A model generated the notes under the pieces. That model was not told the DNA's origin and searched no databases. It saw only the letters and a program-made list of their open reading frames with translations. From Marinococcus luteus_A (GTDB lineage: Bacteria; Bacillota; Bacilli; Bacillales; Marinococcaceae), in the NCBI RefSeq assembly GCF_034497705.1, contig NZ_JAXRUV010000010.1, positions 1-64,000 of the forward strand: DNA of 64,000 bases. Reading direction: 5' to 3'. The position numbers and the translations under genes are program-made. Shown here piece after piece: positions 1 to 8,428 of this stretch. Each line of letters opens with the position of its first letter. Position 1 is the stretch's first letter.

Positions 1-30
1 TCCTGAGCCAGGATCAAACTCTCCGTAAAA
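1..30 (-). rRNA. rrs: 16S rRNA, 5' end only
   Basis: Read on the minus strand, the first 26 bases give the universal 16S start (GGAGAGTTTGATCCTGG and flanking bases). The gene runs off the left edge, so only its first ~30 bases are present. The exact mature 5' end (about position 28-31) cannot be fixed from sequence alone. Confidence 0.93.
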
Positions 31-143
31 AGTTTGATGCTGTGGCATCAGAGATGCCCTAAAAATGTGTTTCTTTTGATTGGGGCTCTGGCTTGTCTTT
101 CCTTTTCAAAGAACGATCTGCCGCTCAAAAAAGCAGCTTAAAC

Positions 144-172
144 AATTTAACATGGTGCACTTAAACTGTCAA
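144..172 (-). promoter_or_regulatory. rRNA promoter P2 (sigma-A type)
   Basis: Minus strand: TTGACA (167-172), 17-bp spacer, TAAATT (144-149). It is the promoter nearer the 16S gene of a tandem pair, the usual arrangement for Bacillus rrn operons. A boxA-like stretch (GTTCTTTGAAAAGG) follows it in the leader. Confidence 0.8.
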
Positions 173-194
173 CACCTTTTAAAGTGACACATAA

Positions 195-223
195 ATTATA
201 ACCTTTGATCAACTAAATGTCAA
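195..223 (-). promoter_or_regulatory. rRNA promoter P1 (sigma-A type, full consensus)
   Basis: Minus strand: TTGACA (218-223), 17-bp spacer, TATAAT (195-200), a perfect sigma-A consensus. It lies immediately downstream of tRNA-Ile, so the rRNA operon has its own promoters and need not depend on read-through from the tRNA cluster. Confidence 0.9.
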
Positions 224-232
224 TGGAAATAA

Positions 233-309
233 TGGTGGGCCTGAGTGGACTTGAACCACCGACCTCACGCTTATCAGGCGTGCGCTCTGACCAACTGAGC
301 TACAGGCCC
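233..309 (-). tRNA. tRNA-Ile (GAT)
   Basis: Cloverleaf with GGGCC acceptor start, anticodon GAT, TTCAAGTCC T-loop and encoded CCA. It is the last tRNA of the twelve-gene cluster in the direction of transcription, next to the rRNA promoters. Confidence 0.97.
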
Positions 310-355
310 ACAGGCACAAAAAAATAACTTAAAGCAATTTATTTTTTTGTAAAAA

Positions 356-429
356 TGGAGCGGGTGATGGGAATCGAACCCACGACATCAGCTTGGAAGG
401 CTGAGGTTTTACCACTAAACTACACCCGC
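356..429 (-). tRNA. tRNA-Gly (TCC)
   Basis: Starts GCGGGTG, anticodon TCC, T-loop GTTCGATTC, CCA encoded. Member of the tRNA cluster. Confidence 0.97.
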
Positions 430-436
430 AAATACA

Positions 437-513
437 TGGTCGGGAAGACAGGATTCGAACCTGCGACCCCTTGGTCCCAAACCAAGTGCTCTACCAAGCT
501 GAGCTACTTCCCG
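437..513 (-). tRNA. tRNA-Pro (TGG)
   Basis: Starts CGGGAAG; the anticodon stem CTTGG/CCAAG encloses a 7-nt loop whose centre is TGG; CCA encoded. Confidence 0.97.
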
Positions 514-540
514 CAGATGCTGCTGAAAAATATAAGTAAA

Positions 541-617
<77 letters not shown>

Positions 618-623
618 ATATTA

Positions 624-711
<88 letters not shown>

Positions 712-731
712 GTACACCGATAAATATATAA

Positions 732-817
732 TGGTGCGGGTGAAGGGACTTGAACCCCCACGTCACAAGGACACTAGATCCTAAATCTAGCGCGTCTGCC
801 GATTCCGCCACACCCGC
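732..817 (-). tRNA. tRNA-Leu (TAG)
   Basis: Class II tRNA with long variable arm. Stem CTAGA/TCTAG with anticodon TAG; CCA encoded. Confidence 0.96.
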
Positions 818-824
818 GTGTTGT

Positions 825-899
825 TGGCTGGGCCAGCTGGATTCGAACCAGCGCATCACGGGACCAAAACCCGATGCCTTACCGCTTGGCTATGGCCCA
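825..899 (-). tRNA. tRNA-Gln (TTG)
   Basis: Starts TGGGCC, stem CGGG/CCCG with anticodon TTG; CCA encoded. Confidence 0.97.
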
Positions 900-916
900 A
901 TATATTGGATAAAAAA

Positions 917-992
917 TGGCGGGCCTGACGGGATTTGAACCCGCGATCTCCTGCGTGACAGGCAGGCATGTTAACCGCTACACCACAGGCCC
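917..992 (-). tRNA. tRNA-Asp (GTC)
   Basis: Starts GGGCCTG, anticodon GTC, CCA encoded. Confidence 0.97.
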
Positions 993-1010
993 TCAATTGT
1001 ATAAAGAAAA

Positions 1011-1086
1011 TGGTGGAGGATGACAGGATCGAACTGCCGACCCCCTGCTTGTAAGGCAGGTGCTCTCCCAGCTGAGCTAATCCTCC
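1011..1086 (-). tRNA. tRNA-Val (TAC)
   Basis: Starts GGAGGATTAGC, stem CCTGC/GCAGG with anticodon TAC; CCA encoded. Confidence 0.97.
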
Positions 1087-1091
1087 AGAAA

Positions 1092-1166
1092 TGGTGACCC
1101 GTACGGGATTCGAACCCGTGTTACCGCCGTGAAAGGGCGGTGTCTTAACCACTTGACCAACGGGCC
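1092..1166 (-). tRNA. tRNA-Glu (TTC)
   Basis: Starts GGCCCGTTGG, anticodon TTC, CCA encoded. Confidence 0.97.
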
Positions 1167-1174
1167 ATAGTAAA

Positions 1175-1265
1175 TGGCGGAGAAGGAGGGATTTGAACCC
1201 TCGCGCCGTTTACACGACCTACTCCCTTAGCAGGGGAGTCCCTTCAGCCACTTGGGTACTTCTCC
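1175..1265 (-). tRNA. tRNA-Ser (GCT)
   Basis: Class II tRNA with long variable arm. Starts GGAGAAG, stem CTCCC/GGGAG with anticodon GCT; CCA encoded. Confidence 0.97.
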
Positions 1266-1267
1266 AA

Positions 1268-1342
1268 TGGCTCCGCAGGCAGGATTCGAACCTGCGACCA
1301 ATCGGTTAACAGCCGATTGCTCTACCACTGAGCTACTGCGGA
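1268..1342 (-). tRNA. tRNA-Asn (GTT)
   Basis: Starts TCCGCAG, anticodon GTT, CCA encoded. First tRNA of the cluster; in B. subtilis tRNA-Asn also leads the trnS cluster beside the tex/sprT-like genes. Confidence 0.97.
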
Positions 1343-1373
1343 ATGTGAATAATTCTTTTTTGAGACAAAGAAA

Positions 1374-1402
1374 ATTCTACAAGATCTATTATGTAATGTC
1401 AA
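1374..1402 (-). promoter_or_regulatory. tRNA cluster promoter (sigma-A type)
   Basis: Minus strand: TTGACA (1397-1402), 17-bp spacer, TAGAAT (1374-1379). It lies about 30 bp upstream of tRNA-Asn and is the only clear promoter ahead of the twelve tRNAs. Confidence 0.85.
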
Positions 1403-1510
1403 TACGCTTTTAAAAGGGAATTTACAGCTTTTTTTGCCGTTTTTTGCAGCGCCCTCTCTCAAGCGACTTTTATAATGTATCACATCGAAAAAACACTGGT
1501 CAAGGTTTTT

Positions 1511-1960
1511 CTATATTTTTTTCAATGCTCCTCTGCAGGCTGCACATACATATTTTCGTGTGTCCAGCTGTCTCGTTCTTTTAAAAGAAATGTGGCAGCT
1601 TTCACAGGCATACTGATAGCGTTTTTTCTGTTTTAACCGGTACTGTTCCAAAGAACTGCAGTGCATGGCGCCTCCTACCTGCTTCAGCAGCTCCTGAAAT
1701 TCCCTGTCCTGATGTTTGTATCCTTTCCCTTCCAAATGTAAATGATAATGGCACAATTCATGCTTTACAATATCAATCACTTCCTGATGACCATAATTAT
1801 TCATCGACTTTGGATTTACTTCGATGTTCCCTGTAGAAAGCACATACCTTCCTCCGGTAGTCCGCAGCCTTTGATTAAACGAAACACGGTGTTTAAACAC
1901 CTTTTGAAATTTTTCCACCGATATTTTCTGCGTTAAAGCTGTTAATTCTTTGTCAGTCAT
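1511..1960 (-). CDS. SprT-like zinc metallopeptidase-family protein (YdcK type)
   Basis: A 149-residue SprT-family protein. The zinc-metallopeptidase signature HELCH is at residues 67-71, and a C-terminal zinc ribbon has Cys pairs at 119/122 and 139/142. These are the two hallmarks of SprT/Spartan-like proteins, although the bacterial substrates are unknown. The B. subtilis counterpart sits in the same place, between tex and the trnS genes. It ends in TAG, showing that TAG is used as a stop in this genome. The start ATG is preceded by GGGAGGAAAAA. It probably follows tex in the same direction, but a hairpin lies between them. Confidence 0.85.
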   Translation of the reverse strand: MTDKELTALTQKISVEKFQKVFKHRVSFNQRLRTTGGRYVLSTGNIEVNPKSMNNYGHQEVIDIVKHELCHYHLHLEGKGYKHQDREFQELLKQVGGAMHCSSLEQYRLKQKKRYQYACESCHISFKRTRQLDTRKYVCAACRGALKKI

Positions 1961-1972
1961 TTTTTCCTCCCT

Positions 1973-2009
1973 AAAAAAACAGAAGGTACGAGCCCCTCTG
2001 TTTTTTCAT
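1973..2009 (-). terminator. Terminator after tex
   Basis: On the minus strand AACAGAGGG pairs imperfectly with CCTTCTGTTTTTTT, giving a hairpin followed by a T run. It separates tex from the sprT-like gene and may be only partial. Confidence 0.6.
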
Positions 2010-2016
2010 TCTCTAT

Positions 2017-4176
2017 TTAGTTTACCATCGTTAATGCTACCCGTCCCCGTTTTTGATCAATATCCTCCACCCATACCGTAACTATCTCTCCTACCGAAAC
2101 TACCTCCATCGGATGTTTAATAAAACGGTTGGCGAGCTTTGATATGTGCACGAGGCCGTCTTCTTTTACACCTACATCAATGAAGGCCCCAAAATCCACT
2201 ACATTACGGACCGTCCCCTGAAGCTCCATGCCCTTTTCCAGGTCATCAAGAGTCATGATGCCTTTTTTCAGGAGAGGCTTCGAAAACGTATCACGGGGGT
2301 CCCGGTTCGGTCTTTTTAAATCCTCGATAATATCCTGCAGTGTAGGGACGCCTACTTCAAGAGCTTCAGCAAGCTGACGCACATCCTGGTTTTCAAGGAC
2401 GTCTTTCATTTCTTTTGTCCCGGCCTGTGCTGCTTTAAGCTCCAGATGACTGAGCAGCCGTTCCGCCGTCTGATAACTTTCCGGGTGAATGGCTGTGCGG
2501 TCGAATGGATTCGAAGACTCCGGCACCCGAAGAAAGCCAGCTGCCTGCTCATACGTTTTCGCTCCCAGTCTCGGTACCTTCTGCAGTTCTTTACGGCTCG
2601 TAAAGCCTTCAAGCGCTTCTCTTTGCTTTATCACATTGTTTGCCACCGCTTTAGAAAGACCGGCCACATATTGAAGCAGACTACTCGAGGCACTGTTCAC
2701 ATCTACCCCTACCTGGTTTACCGCTGTCTCCACGACAAATGTCAGCGACTCATTCAGTTTCGTCTGCGAAACGTCGTGCTGATACTGCCCTACCCCAATG
2801 GATTTAGGGTCTATCTTCACTAGCTCCGCCAACGGATCCTGGAGCCTGCGTGCGATGGAAGCTGCGCTTCGTTCTTCAACCTGAAGATCGGGAAATTCTT
2901 CACGGGCGACCTCCGAAGCAGAATATACGCTCGCCCCAGCTTCGTTTACAATAATATACGAAACGTCTTCTTCCGCTTCTTCTACAACCCCGGCGATAAA
3001 TTCTTCTGTTTCCCTCGAAGCCGTGCCGTTGCCTATAGCTATCACCTGTATATCGTACTTTTCAATTAAAGCAAATACCTCTTTCTTCGCTTCGGTTACT
3101 TTATTTCTAGGCGGAACCGGATAGATTACCCCCACCTCAAGCAATCTTCCATTGCCATCTACGACCGACAATTTACAGCCGGTGCGGTAAGCCGGGTCTA
3201 CGCCAAGTACTGTTTTCCCCTTCATCGGCGGCTGGAGCAGAAGATTTCGAAGATTTTCGGAGAAGACAGAAATCGCCTGCGTTTCCGCCTCTTCTGTTTT
3301 GACTTTTCGAAGCTCCCGCTCGACTGCCGGACCAATCAAACGTTTGTAGCTGTCCTGGATCGCTTCGTTCAGCTGCGGAACAGCGGGCGAGCCGAAACGC
3401 TTCACCACTTTCTTTTCTATAGTCGAAAGAATTCTGTCTTCCGGTGCCTGGAGGGAAATTTTCAGTACCCCTTCACTTTCTCCACGGTTCATGGCTAACA
3501 CACGGTGCGACGGGGCCTTTGCCAGCGATTCTTCATGATCGTAGTACATGCTGTAGATACCACGATCATCCTTGGTTTCATCTTTAGCCGCCGACTGAAG
3601 CCTTCCCTGTTTGTAGCTGAGATCACGGACACTGTGGCGGATGCCGGCATCGTCGGCAATCTGTTCAGAGATAATATGCCTCGCTCCTTCAAGTGCCGCT
3701 GCGGCATCTATCACTCCGGCTTCTTCGTTCACATACGCCCGCGCCTGTTCCTCCGGCAATCCTTCTTTTGGCTGCGACATGAGCCATTCCGCTAAAGGCT
3801 CAAGCCCTTTCTCTTTCGCCACTGTCGCCTTCGTTCTTCTTTTTTGCTTATAAGGACGATACAGATCTTCTACTTCCTGAAGCTGTATGGCTCCATTGAT
3901 GGATTGCCTTAACTCCGGCGTTAATTTTTCCTGTTTATCAATCAGCCGAAGTACTTCTTCCTTGCGCTCAGCCAATTGATTTGCGTAATTCCAGGCCTGC
4001 TGAACGTCCCGAATCACCATTTCGTCCGAGGCGCCGGTCTGCTCTTTACGGTAACGGGCAATGAAAGGAACCGTATTGCCCTCTTCAATCATATGTATAA
4101 TGTTTGTGACATGCTTTTCCCTTATCTGAAGATCGGAAGCTATTTGGGACGCGACACCGCTTATCTCTTTTTCCAT
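2017..4176 (-). CDS. tex: Tex, S1-domain RNA-binding transcription accessory protein
   Basis: A 719-residue Tex protein of normal family length. It has an N-terminal helical Tex region, a central YqgF/RNase H-like domain (around GKTVLGVDPAYRTGCK), helix-hairpin-helix modules (NPFDRTAIHPESY region), and a C-terminal S1 domain beginning near GMELQGTVRNVVDFGAFIDV. Tex is a conserved nucleic-acid-binding protein linked to transcription and RNA turnover. An upstream in-frame codon at 4203 exists, but ATG 4176 follows GGAGGAATACAA and gives the MEKEIS start typical of the family. It is equivalent to B. subtilis ydcI, downstream of rsbX. Confidence 0.95.
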   Translation of the reverse strand: MEKEISGVASQIASDLQIREKHVTNIIHMIEEGNTVPFIARYRKEQTGASDEMVIRDVQQAWNYANQLAERKEEVLRLIDKQEKLTPELRQSINGAIQLQEVEDLYRPYKQKRRTKATVAKEKGLEPLAEWLMSQPKEGLPEEQARAYVNEEAGVIDAAAALEGARHIISEQIADDAGIRHSVRDLSYKQGRLQSAAKDETKDDRGIYSMYYDHEESLAKAPSHRVLAMNRGESEGVLKISLQAPEDRILSTIEKKVVKRFGSPAVPQLNEAIQDSYKRLIGPAVERELRKVKTEEAETQAISVFSENLRNLLLQPPMKGKTVLGVDPAYRTGCKLSVVDGNGRLLEVGVIYPVPPRNKVTEAKKEVFALIEKYDIQVIAIGNGTASRETEEFIAGVVEEAEEDVSYIIVNEAGASVYSASEVAREEFPDLQVEERSAASIARRLQDPLAELVKIDPKSIGVGQYQHDVSQTKLNESLTFVVETAVNQVGVDVNSASSSLLQYVAGLSKAVANNVIKQREALEGFTSRKELQKVPRLGAKTYEQAAGFLRVPESSNPFDRTAIHPESYQTAERLLSHLELKAAQAGTKEMKDVLENQDVRQLAEALEVGVPTLQDIIEDLKRPNRDPRDTFSKPLLKKGIMTLDDLEKGMELQGTVRNVVDFGAFIDVGVKEDGLVHISKLANRFIKHPMEVVSVGEIVTVWVEDIDQKRGRVALTMVN

Positions 4177-4308
4177 TTGTATTCCTCCTGTCGAACGTAA
4201 CAATCGATCGAAATCTGTGCTTATTATATTATAACGTACGTATGCCTATGTAAGAGGCAAATTCATCATAACATCAAAACGCCTGGCCTGTTTTCGCTTG
4301 TTATACAC

Positions 4309-4349
4309 AAAAAACCCCTCCCATCACCGGCAGTGATGAAAGAGGTTTA
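4309..4349 (-). terminator. Terminator of the rsb/sigB operon
   Basis: Minus strand: AACCTCTTTCATCAC pairs with GTGATGGGAGGGGTT, followed by a T run. It lies directly behind the rsbX stop codon. Confidence 0.9.
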
Positions 4350-4949
4350 GCCTAATGCGCCAACCATTAAAGTAACATCATCATTTTCGTTTTCAGCTTT
4401 TTCAGCAAGTCTGTTTTTATATTCCTCTACCGAACGCATATACGGCAGGGCTCGCTGGTCTTCAGAGGATACAGTCATGCCGTCCGAGTGAAGAACAAAA
4501 GAGATGCCCTTATTGAAAGGAACGTACTCGAGCCGGTATTGAAACTTCCTGCCTGAAAGATAGCCCTTTATTGGAACAGGCCGAAAGATTTCTTCATTAT
4601 CAGCACTAATATAGCAGGTAATATTACCAATGCTTCCATAGGTCAATTCCTGCTCCTCATAGCAGACTTTAATGACCGCAAGGACTACTCCCCGTTCAGA
4701 AACAAGCGCCCGGTTACAGCGCTCCAATAGCATGGGAATGGATTCATGTTTATGGGCCCTGATGATATTCATGGCTATCTCTGCGGACTGCCTGGCACCT
4801 TCGCCACTCCCCAGTCCGTCCGTTACAGAGCAAAGAAAAAAATCCTCTGTTTCGATTATGAGATAGCTGTCTCCACACACACGGTTGCCCGGCTTCGTCT
4901 TTTGAAAGACCGCGGTATTCACTTGTGTATTCGAAATGGAGTCCTTCAT
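4347..4949 (-). CDS. rsbX: RsbX, PP2C-type serine phosphatase
   Basis: About 200 residues with PP2C/SpoIIE-like motifs (SVTDGLGSGEGA near the N-terminus and HSDGM in the second half). In B. subtilis RsbX dephosphorylates RsbS and RsbR in the stressosome and so resets the system after stress. The chosen ATG overlaps the sigB stop (TAATG), the same coupling as seen between rsbV and rsbW; a GTG nine bases upstream is an alternative. It is the last gene of the operon, followed by a strong terminator. Confidence 0.93.
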   Translation of the reverse strand: MKDSISNTQVNTAVFQKTKPGNRVCGDSYLIIETEDFFLCSVTDGLGSGEGARQSAEIAMNIIRAHKHESIPMLLERCNRALVSERGVVLAVIKVCYEEQELTYGSIGNITCYISADNEEIFRPVPIKGYLSGRKFQYRLEYVPFNKGISFVLHSDGMTVSSEDQRALPYMRSVEEYKNRLAEKAENENDDVTLMVGALG

Positions 4950-5755
4950 TACAGGCACTCCGAAGGCTCCACTCTTATAGATTCACGCAGCTTCTGCAGA
5001 GCCCTTCGCTGCAGTCTTGAAACGTGCATCTGAGAAATACCCAGCTGCTCTCCCGTTTCTTTTTGGCTTAAGTTTTCAAAATACGTGCATCTCAGGATCT
5101 CTTTTTCTCTGTCCGTTAAAACCGCAAAAGCTTTTTGGAGCAACAGCTGCTGATCTGTTTTTTCATATCCCTCTTCATTGGCGCCCACAAGATCCAACAG
5201 CGTGACGGCACTGCCTTCCTGGTCTGCTTCTATGGAGCGGTCCACAGATAAAGCCTGATAGCTTTTGCCCATTTCCATGGTTTCGAGCACTTCTTCCTCG
5301 CTTACCTCGAGGTACTCGGCAATCTCGTCTACATACGGGGAACGCTGCAGACGGGTTGTCAGCTCTTCCACGGCTTTTTTAATTCTAGGGCCAAGCTCCT
5401 TAATACGGCGCGGTACGTGCACGCTCCACGTTTTATCACGGATAAACCGTTTGATTTCCCCTACAATCGTTGGGACCGCAAACGATTCAAAGCTCCTGTT
5501 AAAGGAGTCGTCAAAACGGCGCAGCGCTGCTAGAAGCCCAATCATACCTACTTGATAAAGATCGTCATCATGGTCCTGCCCCCGGGAAAATTTTCGTGAT
5601 AAAGACTGCACAAGCGGTTCATAATGCTGTACAAGCTTAGTCTGAATTTCTTCAGTCGGGTCTTCCTGAAACTGGCGGATCCATTCGTAAACCTCTTCAC
5701 TCGTGCCGTTATTTTTGTTCTTGCGCGTTTGTTTCGGTTGAGACTCCGTCGACAT
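4949..5755 (-). CDS. sigB: RNA polymerase sigma factor SigB
   Basis: A 268-residue sigma-70 group 3 factor with regions 2 (QVGMIGLLAALRRFD, SFESFAVPTIVGEIKRF), 3 (VPRRIKELGPRIKKAV) and 4 (GISQMHVSRLQRRALQKL). It controls the general stress regulon. The ATG follows GAGGTGG and lies inside rsbW, overlapping its 3' end by 47 bp as in related bacilli, which couples translation of SigB to its anti-sigma factor. Its own operon carries a sigma-B promoter upstream of rsbV (6606-6631). Confidence 0.97.
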   Translation of the reverse strand: MSTESQPKQTRKNKNNGTSEEVYEWIRQFQEDPTEEIQTKLVQHYEPLVQSLSRKFSRGQDHDDDLYQVGMIGLLAALRRFDDSFNRSFESFAVPTIVGEIKRFIRDKTWSVHVPRRIKELGPRIKKAVEELTTRLQRSPYVDEIAEYLEVSEEEVLETMEMGKSYQALSVDRSIEADQEGSAVTLLDLVGANEEGYEKTDQQLLLQKAFAVLTDREKEILRCTYFENLSQKETGEQLGISQMHVSRLQRRALQKLRESIRVEPSECL

Positions 5756-6200
5756 TATTTTCCACCTCGTCTCTTTGCAGAAACTTTGTCATAGAAATAG
5801 CCACTCCGTTTTCGCCGCTGATTTCTACTTTATCCATCAATGTGTCTATGAGGAACAGTCCAAGTCCCCCCTCTTTCAGCTCTTCGATCGGTTTTTTGCT
5901 GTCTACAGGACCAAGGTTTTGATCCAGTTCTTCAAGGACAAAGCTTTGGCCTGTGTCTGCCACGATCATTTCCACCCGATCTTCAAACACATTACATGAT
6001 AGATGCATATTTCCGGTTTCTTCGTACGCATGGTTGACCACATTTGTGCATGCTTCCGCTATCGCAATTTTAATGTCCTCAATGTCATCGTAAGAAAAAC
6101 CGAGGCGGTTTGCGAGTCCTGAAACTGTCAGACGGGCGATTCCAACATATTGAGGCTTGGCCGGAAGGGTCATTTCCAAATAATCTGACTGGCGTTCCAT
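5709..6200 (-). CDS. rsbW: RsbW, anti-sigma-B factor and serine kinase
   Basis: A 163-residue GHKL-fold kinase. It has an N-box (AIAEACTNVVNHAY) and a G1-like glycine motif (EGGLGLFLIDTLMD). RsbW either binds SigB or phosphorylates and binds RsbV; the partner switch depends on ATP and on the phosphorylation state of RsbV. Its ATG overlaps the rsbV stop (TAATG), and its 3' end overlaps sigB. This arrangement keeps RsbV, RsbW and SigB in fixed proportion. Confidence 0.96.
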   Translation of the reverse strand: MERQSDYLEMTLPAKPQYVGIARLTVSGLANRLGFSYDDIEDIKIAIAEACTNVVNHAYEETGNMHLSCNVFEDRVEMIVADTGQSFVLEELDQNLGPVDSKKPIEELKEGGLGLFLIDTLMDKVEISGENGVAISMTKFLQRDEVENNVDGVSTETNAQEQK

Positions 6201-6535
6201 TATTTGGCCTCCTCTGTATTTTCATCATCAATAGTGATTACTTCATCAAGTCCGGTAATGGTAAACAAACGCTTCACACGTTCATTCAGCCCTGTCAGAC
6301 GAAGCGTAGCGTCATGATTTTCGGCTGACTTCAAAGCGCCAATAAATATACCAAGGCCGGTGCTGTCGATATAGCTTACCTCTGTGAGGTCCACTACCAC
6401 TTCTGCGCCTTCTTCTTCTGTCAGCGGGTTTAAGTTCGCTTTCAATTCCGGAGCCGTATACGCATCCACTTCCCCGGCTACTTTCAAAATTTTCTTTTTA
6501 TCTGATTTTTCTACCACTTCTGTCGATAAATTCAT
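6200..6535 (-). CDS. rsbV: RsbV, anti-anti-sigma factor
   Basis: A 111-residue STAS-domain protein. The phosphorylatable serine lies in VSYIDSTGLGIF, the classic SpoIIAA/RsbV site. Unphosphorylated RsbV captures RsbW and releases SigB. An AGGAGG site (GAGGAGGTTTACTAA) precedes the ATG, and a consensus sigma-B promoter lies 70-96 bp upstream, so rsbV-rsbW-sigB-rsbX can be induced separately from the upstream stressosome genes. Confidence 0.96.
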   Translation of the reverse strand: MNLSTEVVEKSDKKKILKVAGEVDAYTAPELKANLNPLTEEEGAEVVVDLTEVSYIDSTGLGIFIGALKSAENHDATLRLTGLNERVKRLFTITGLDEVITIDDENTEEAK

Positions 6536-6605
6536 TTAGTAAACCTCCTCATAACCATGCTGCTATATATAAATTACGATTTTTTAAACGTGCATCTTTC
6601 TCATC

Positions 6606-6631
6606 TTTCCCAGATTGCAATCTGGTTAAAC
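6606..6631 (-). promoter_or_regulatory. Internal sigma-B promoter ahead of rsbV
   Basis: Minus strand: GTTTAA (6626-6631), 14-bp spacer, GGGAAA (6606-6611), which fits the sigma-B consensus GTTTaa-N12-15-GGGwAw. It overlaps the last codons of rsbU, the same place as the autoregulatory sigma-B promoter in B. subtilis. Confidence 0.87.
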
Positions 6632-7639
6632 ATTTCTGCGCAGTATAATCAATGTAAAGTCGTCACGAAGCTGAAAGCCCTGGGCTCTTTCCAGTTCATA
6701 GAATACGTGATTGACAATTTCCTGGGCAGGCAGATGCTGATACGTGCGGATGAGTCGCGTAATAGCTTCACGCTCAATAAAGCCGTCGTCGGTTCTGCAT
6801 TCGGTAACGCCGTCTGATAAGAGCACAACAAAATCTCCCGGTTCCACCGTGAGTTGATATTCCTTATAGTTAGTGTTCCGCTTAATGCCAAGAACAATGC
6901 CTTTGGCATGAAGCTCTTCAAACGTATCTTCAGCTGCCTTATAGTAGAAACCGGGCTCGTGCCCCGCTCCTGCATAGTTAAATTGATGGGAGCGTGAATC
7001 ATAGGAGCCGTACATCATCGTAATGAACATGTTCGAAGCAATATTCTGCTCCACCACCCGGTTTACATTTTCAAGTAAAGCCCCGGGCTGCAAACGCTGC
7101 TCCGGATAACTATCCATTGTGTACTTGATCATTGACATACATAAAGCGGCCGGTATCCCTTTACCGATAATATCAGCAATCGCAAGACCGACACAGTCGT
7201 GGTCGTCTTTAACGAAATGGTAATAATCACCGCTCATTTTCGACGCAGGGACACTTAGAACCCCCACATCTAAACCATTTACGTGTGGAATTTCATCCGG
7301 AAGAAACGTCTGCTGCATATTCGCAGCCACGTTAATTTCTGCTTCGAGTTCCTTTGTTTTATCACGAAGGCTCTGGTGTTCCCGGTAAGCCAGTCCATAC
7401 CCCATCATTACCTCGAGAAGGAGCTCAAATGATTCATGAGCTCCTTTAGGAAGATCCGGAAAGAACTCCTCGAGCACCTCTAAATGAAGGCTGACCACTT
7501 CTTCCGGGGAAATCTGTTCCTCTAGCACTCTTTTACTGAACTGCTGGGCATAATAAAGCCCCTGTTCGCTCTGCTCTTCTAAATACGCCCGTAAAATATT
7601 CGCGTATTGGTCATGTAACAATTCTTTCGACTCAGCCAA
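6626..7639 (-). CDS. rsbU: RsbU, PP2C phosphatase activating RsbV
   Basis: A 337-residue protein. The N-terminal ~80-residue helical domain (LLHDQYANILRAYLEEQ onward) is the RsbT-binding region. The C-terminal PP2C/SpoIIE domain starts near residue 110 with metal-binding motifs SGDYYHF, IADIIGKGIPAA and LSDGVTE. RsbT released from the stressosome binds RsbU, which then dephosphorylates RsbV-P. It sits between rsbT (12-bp gap) and rsbV. Confidence 0.96.
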   Translation of the reverse strand: MAESKELLHDQYANILRAYLEEQSEQGLYYAQQFSKRVLEEQISPEEVVSLHLEVLEEFFPDLPKGAHESFELLLEVMMGYGLAYREHQSLRDKTKELEAEINVAANMQQTFLPDEIPHVNGLDVGVLSVPASKMSGDYYHFVKDDHDCVGLAIADIIGKGIPAALCMSMIKYTMDSYPEQRLQPGALLENVNRVVEQNIASNMFITMMYGSYDSRSHQFNYAGAGHEPGFYYKAAEDTFEELHAKGIVLGIKRNTNYKEYQLTVEPGDFVVLLSDGVTECRTDDGFIEREAITRLIRTYQHLPAQEIVNHVFYELERAQGFQLRDDFTLIILRRNV

Positions 7640-7651
7640 CGTTTTTCCTCC

Positions 7652-8065
7652 TTAACGGAGCCATTTGATTGCCGTTATCGTTGTACCCTCTTCCATCACG
7701 GAGTCAACGTCAAAATCATCCATTAGTCTTCTCACTCCTGGAAGTCCGGCTCCTAAACCACCCGAAGTAGTATATCCGTCTTCCATTACTTCTCTTATGT
7801 TCTTTATGCCAGGTCCGCGGTCCTTGGCCGTAATCTTTATGCCCTTCTTCTTCTGGGTCCCCCGGGTTTCTTCCACCGCTTCGATAACGATTTCCCCCTT
7901 TTCAGCGTACAGGTAGATGTTTCTTGCCAGCTCTGAAATGGCTGTCGTTATCCGCGCCTGATCCACACCGCCAAACCCTATTTCCTTGGCTAAATTTCGT
8001 CCGGCCTGCCTGGCTGATACGATACCCCATTCGGTCTGCACTTCAACACTGGATTGGATACTCAT
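7652..8065 (-). CDS. rsbT: RsbT, stressosome serine/threonine kinase
   Basis: A 137-residue GHKL kinase with the N-box (TTAISELARNIYLYA) and glycine-rich box (DRGPGI; GLGAGLPGVRRLMD). It phosphorylates RsbS and RsbR in the stressosome, then leaves to activate RsbU. It starts 2 bp after the rsbS stop, consistent with translational coupling. Confidence 0.96.
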   Translation of the reverse strand: MSIQSSVEVQTEWGIVSARQAGRNLAKEIGFGGVDQARITTAISELARNIYLYAEKGEIVIEAVEETRGTQKKKGIKITAKDRGPGIKNIREVMEDGYTTSGGLGAGLPGVRRLMDDFDVDSVMEEGTTITAIKWLR

Positions 8066-8067
8066 GC

Positions 8068-8424
8068 TTACCCCTCCAATTCCTGTTGAAGTTTCTCAAG
8101 TCCCTGCTCAAGATCTAGTGCCGTTGGTACTTCTTCAAGCATAATGCCCATATCTATCAGAGTGATCGCTACTGCAGGCTGAATCCCCGTCAGAACAACT
8201 TTCGCTCCCATTAAATTGGACATTTCCACGACGTCGCCCAGCACTTTGGCGATAAACGAGTCAATCATATCCACAGAGGTTAAATCAATCACTACGCCTG
8301 TAGAACCTTCTTCGTGAATTTTGCTCAGCAGGTCTTCCTGAAACTGAAGAGCTGTTTGATCATCTAGATCTACTTGCACTGAAATCAATAAATAATGACT
8401 TAGTTTTAAGATTGGAATCCGCAT
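8068..8424 (-). CDS. rsbS: RsbS, stressosome STAS protein
   Basis: A 118-residue single STAS-domain protein. The phosphoserine site is in LTSVDMIDSFIAKVLGD, nearly identical to known RsbS. ATG 8424 (MRIPILK) is chosen because RsbS proteins begin there and GGAGGGC lies upstream; a longer in-frame start at 8451 would overlap rsbR by more. It forms the core of the stressosome with RsbR. Confidence 0.94.
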   Translation of the reverse strand: MRIPILKLSHYLLISVQVDLDDQTALQFQEDLLSKIHEEGSTGVVIDLTSVDMIDSFIAKVLGDVVEMSNLMGAKVVLTGIQPAVAITLIDMGIMLEEVPTALDLEQGLEKLQQELEG

Positions 8425-8428
8425 CGAC

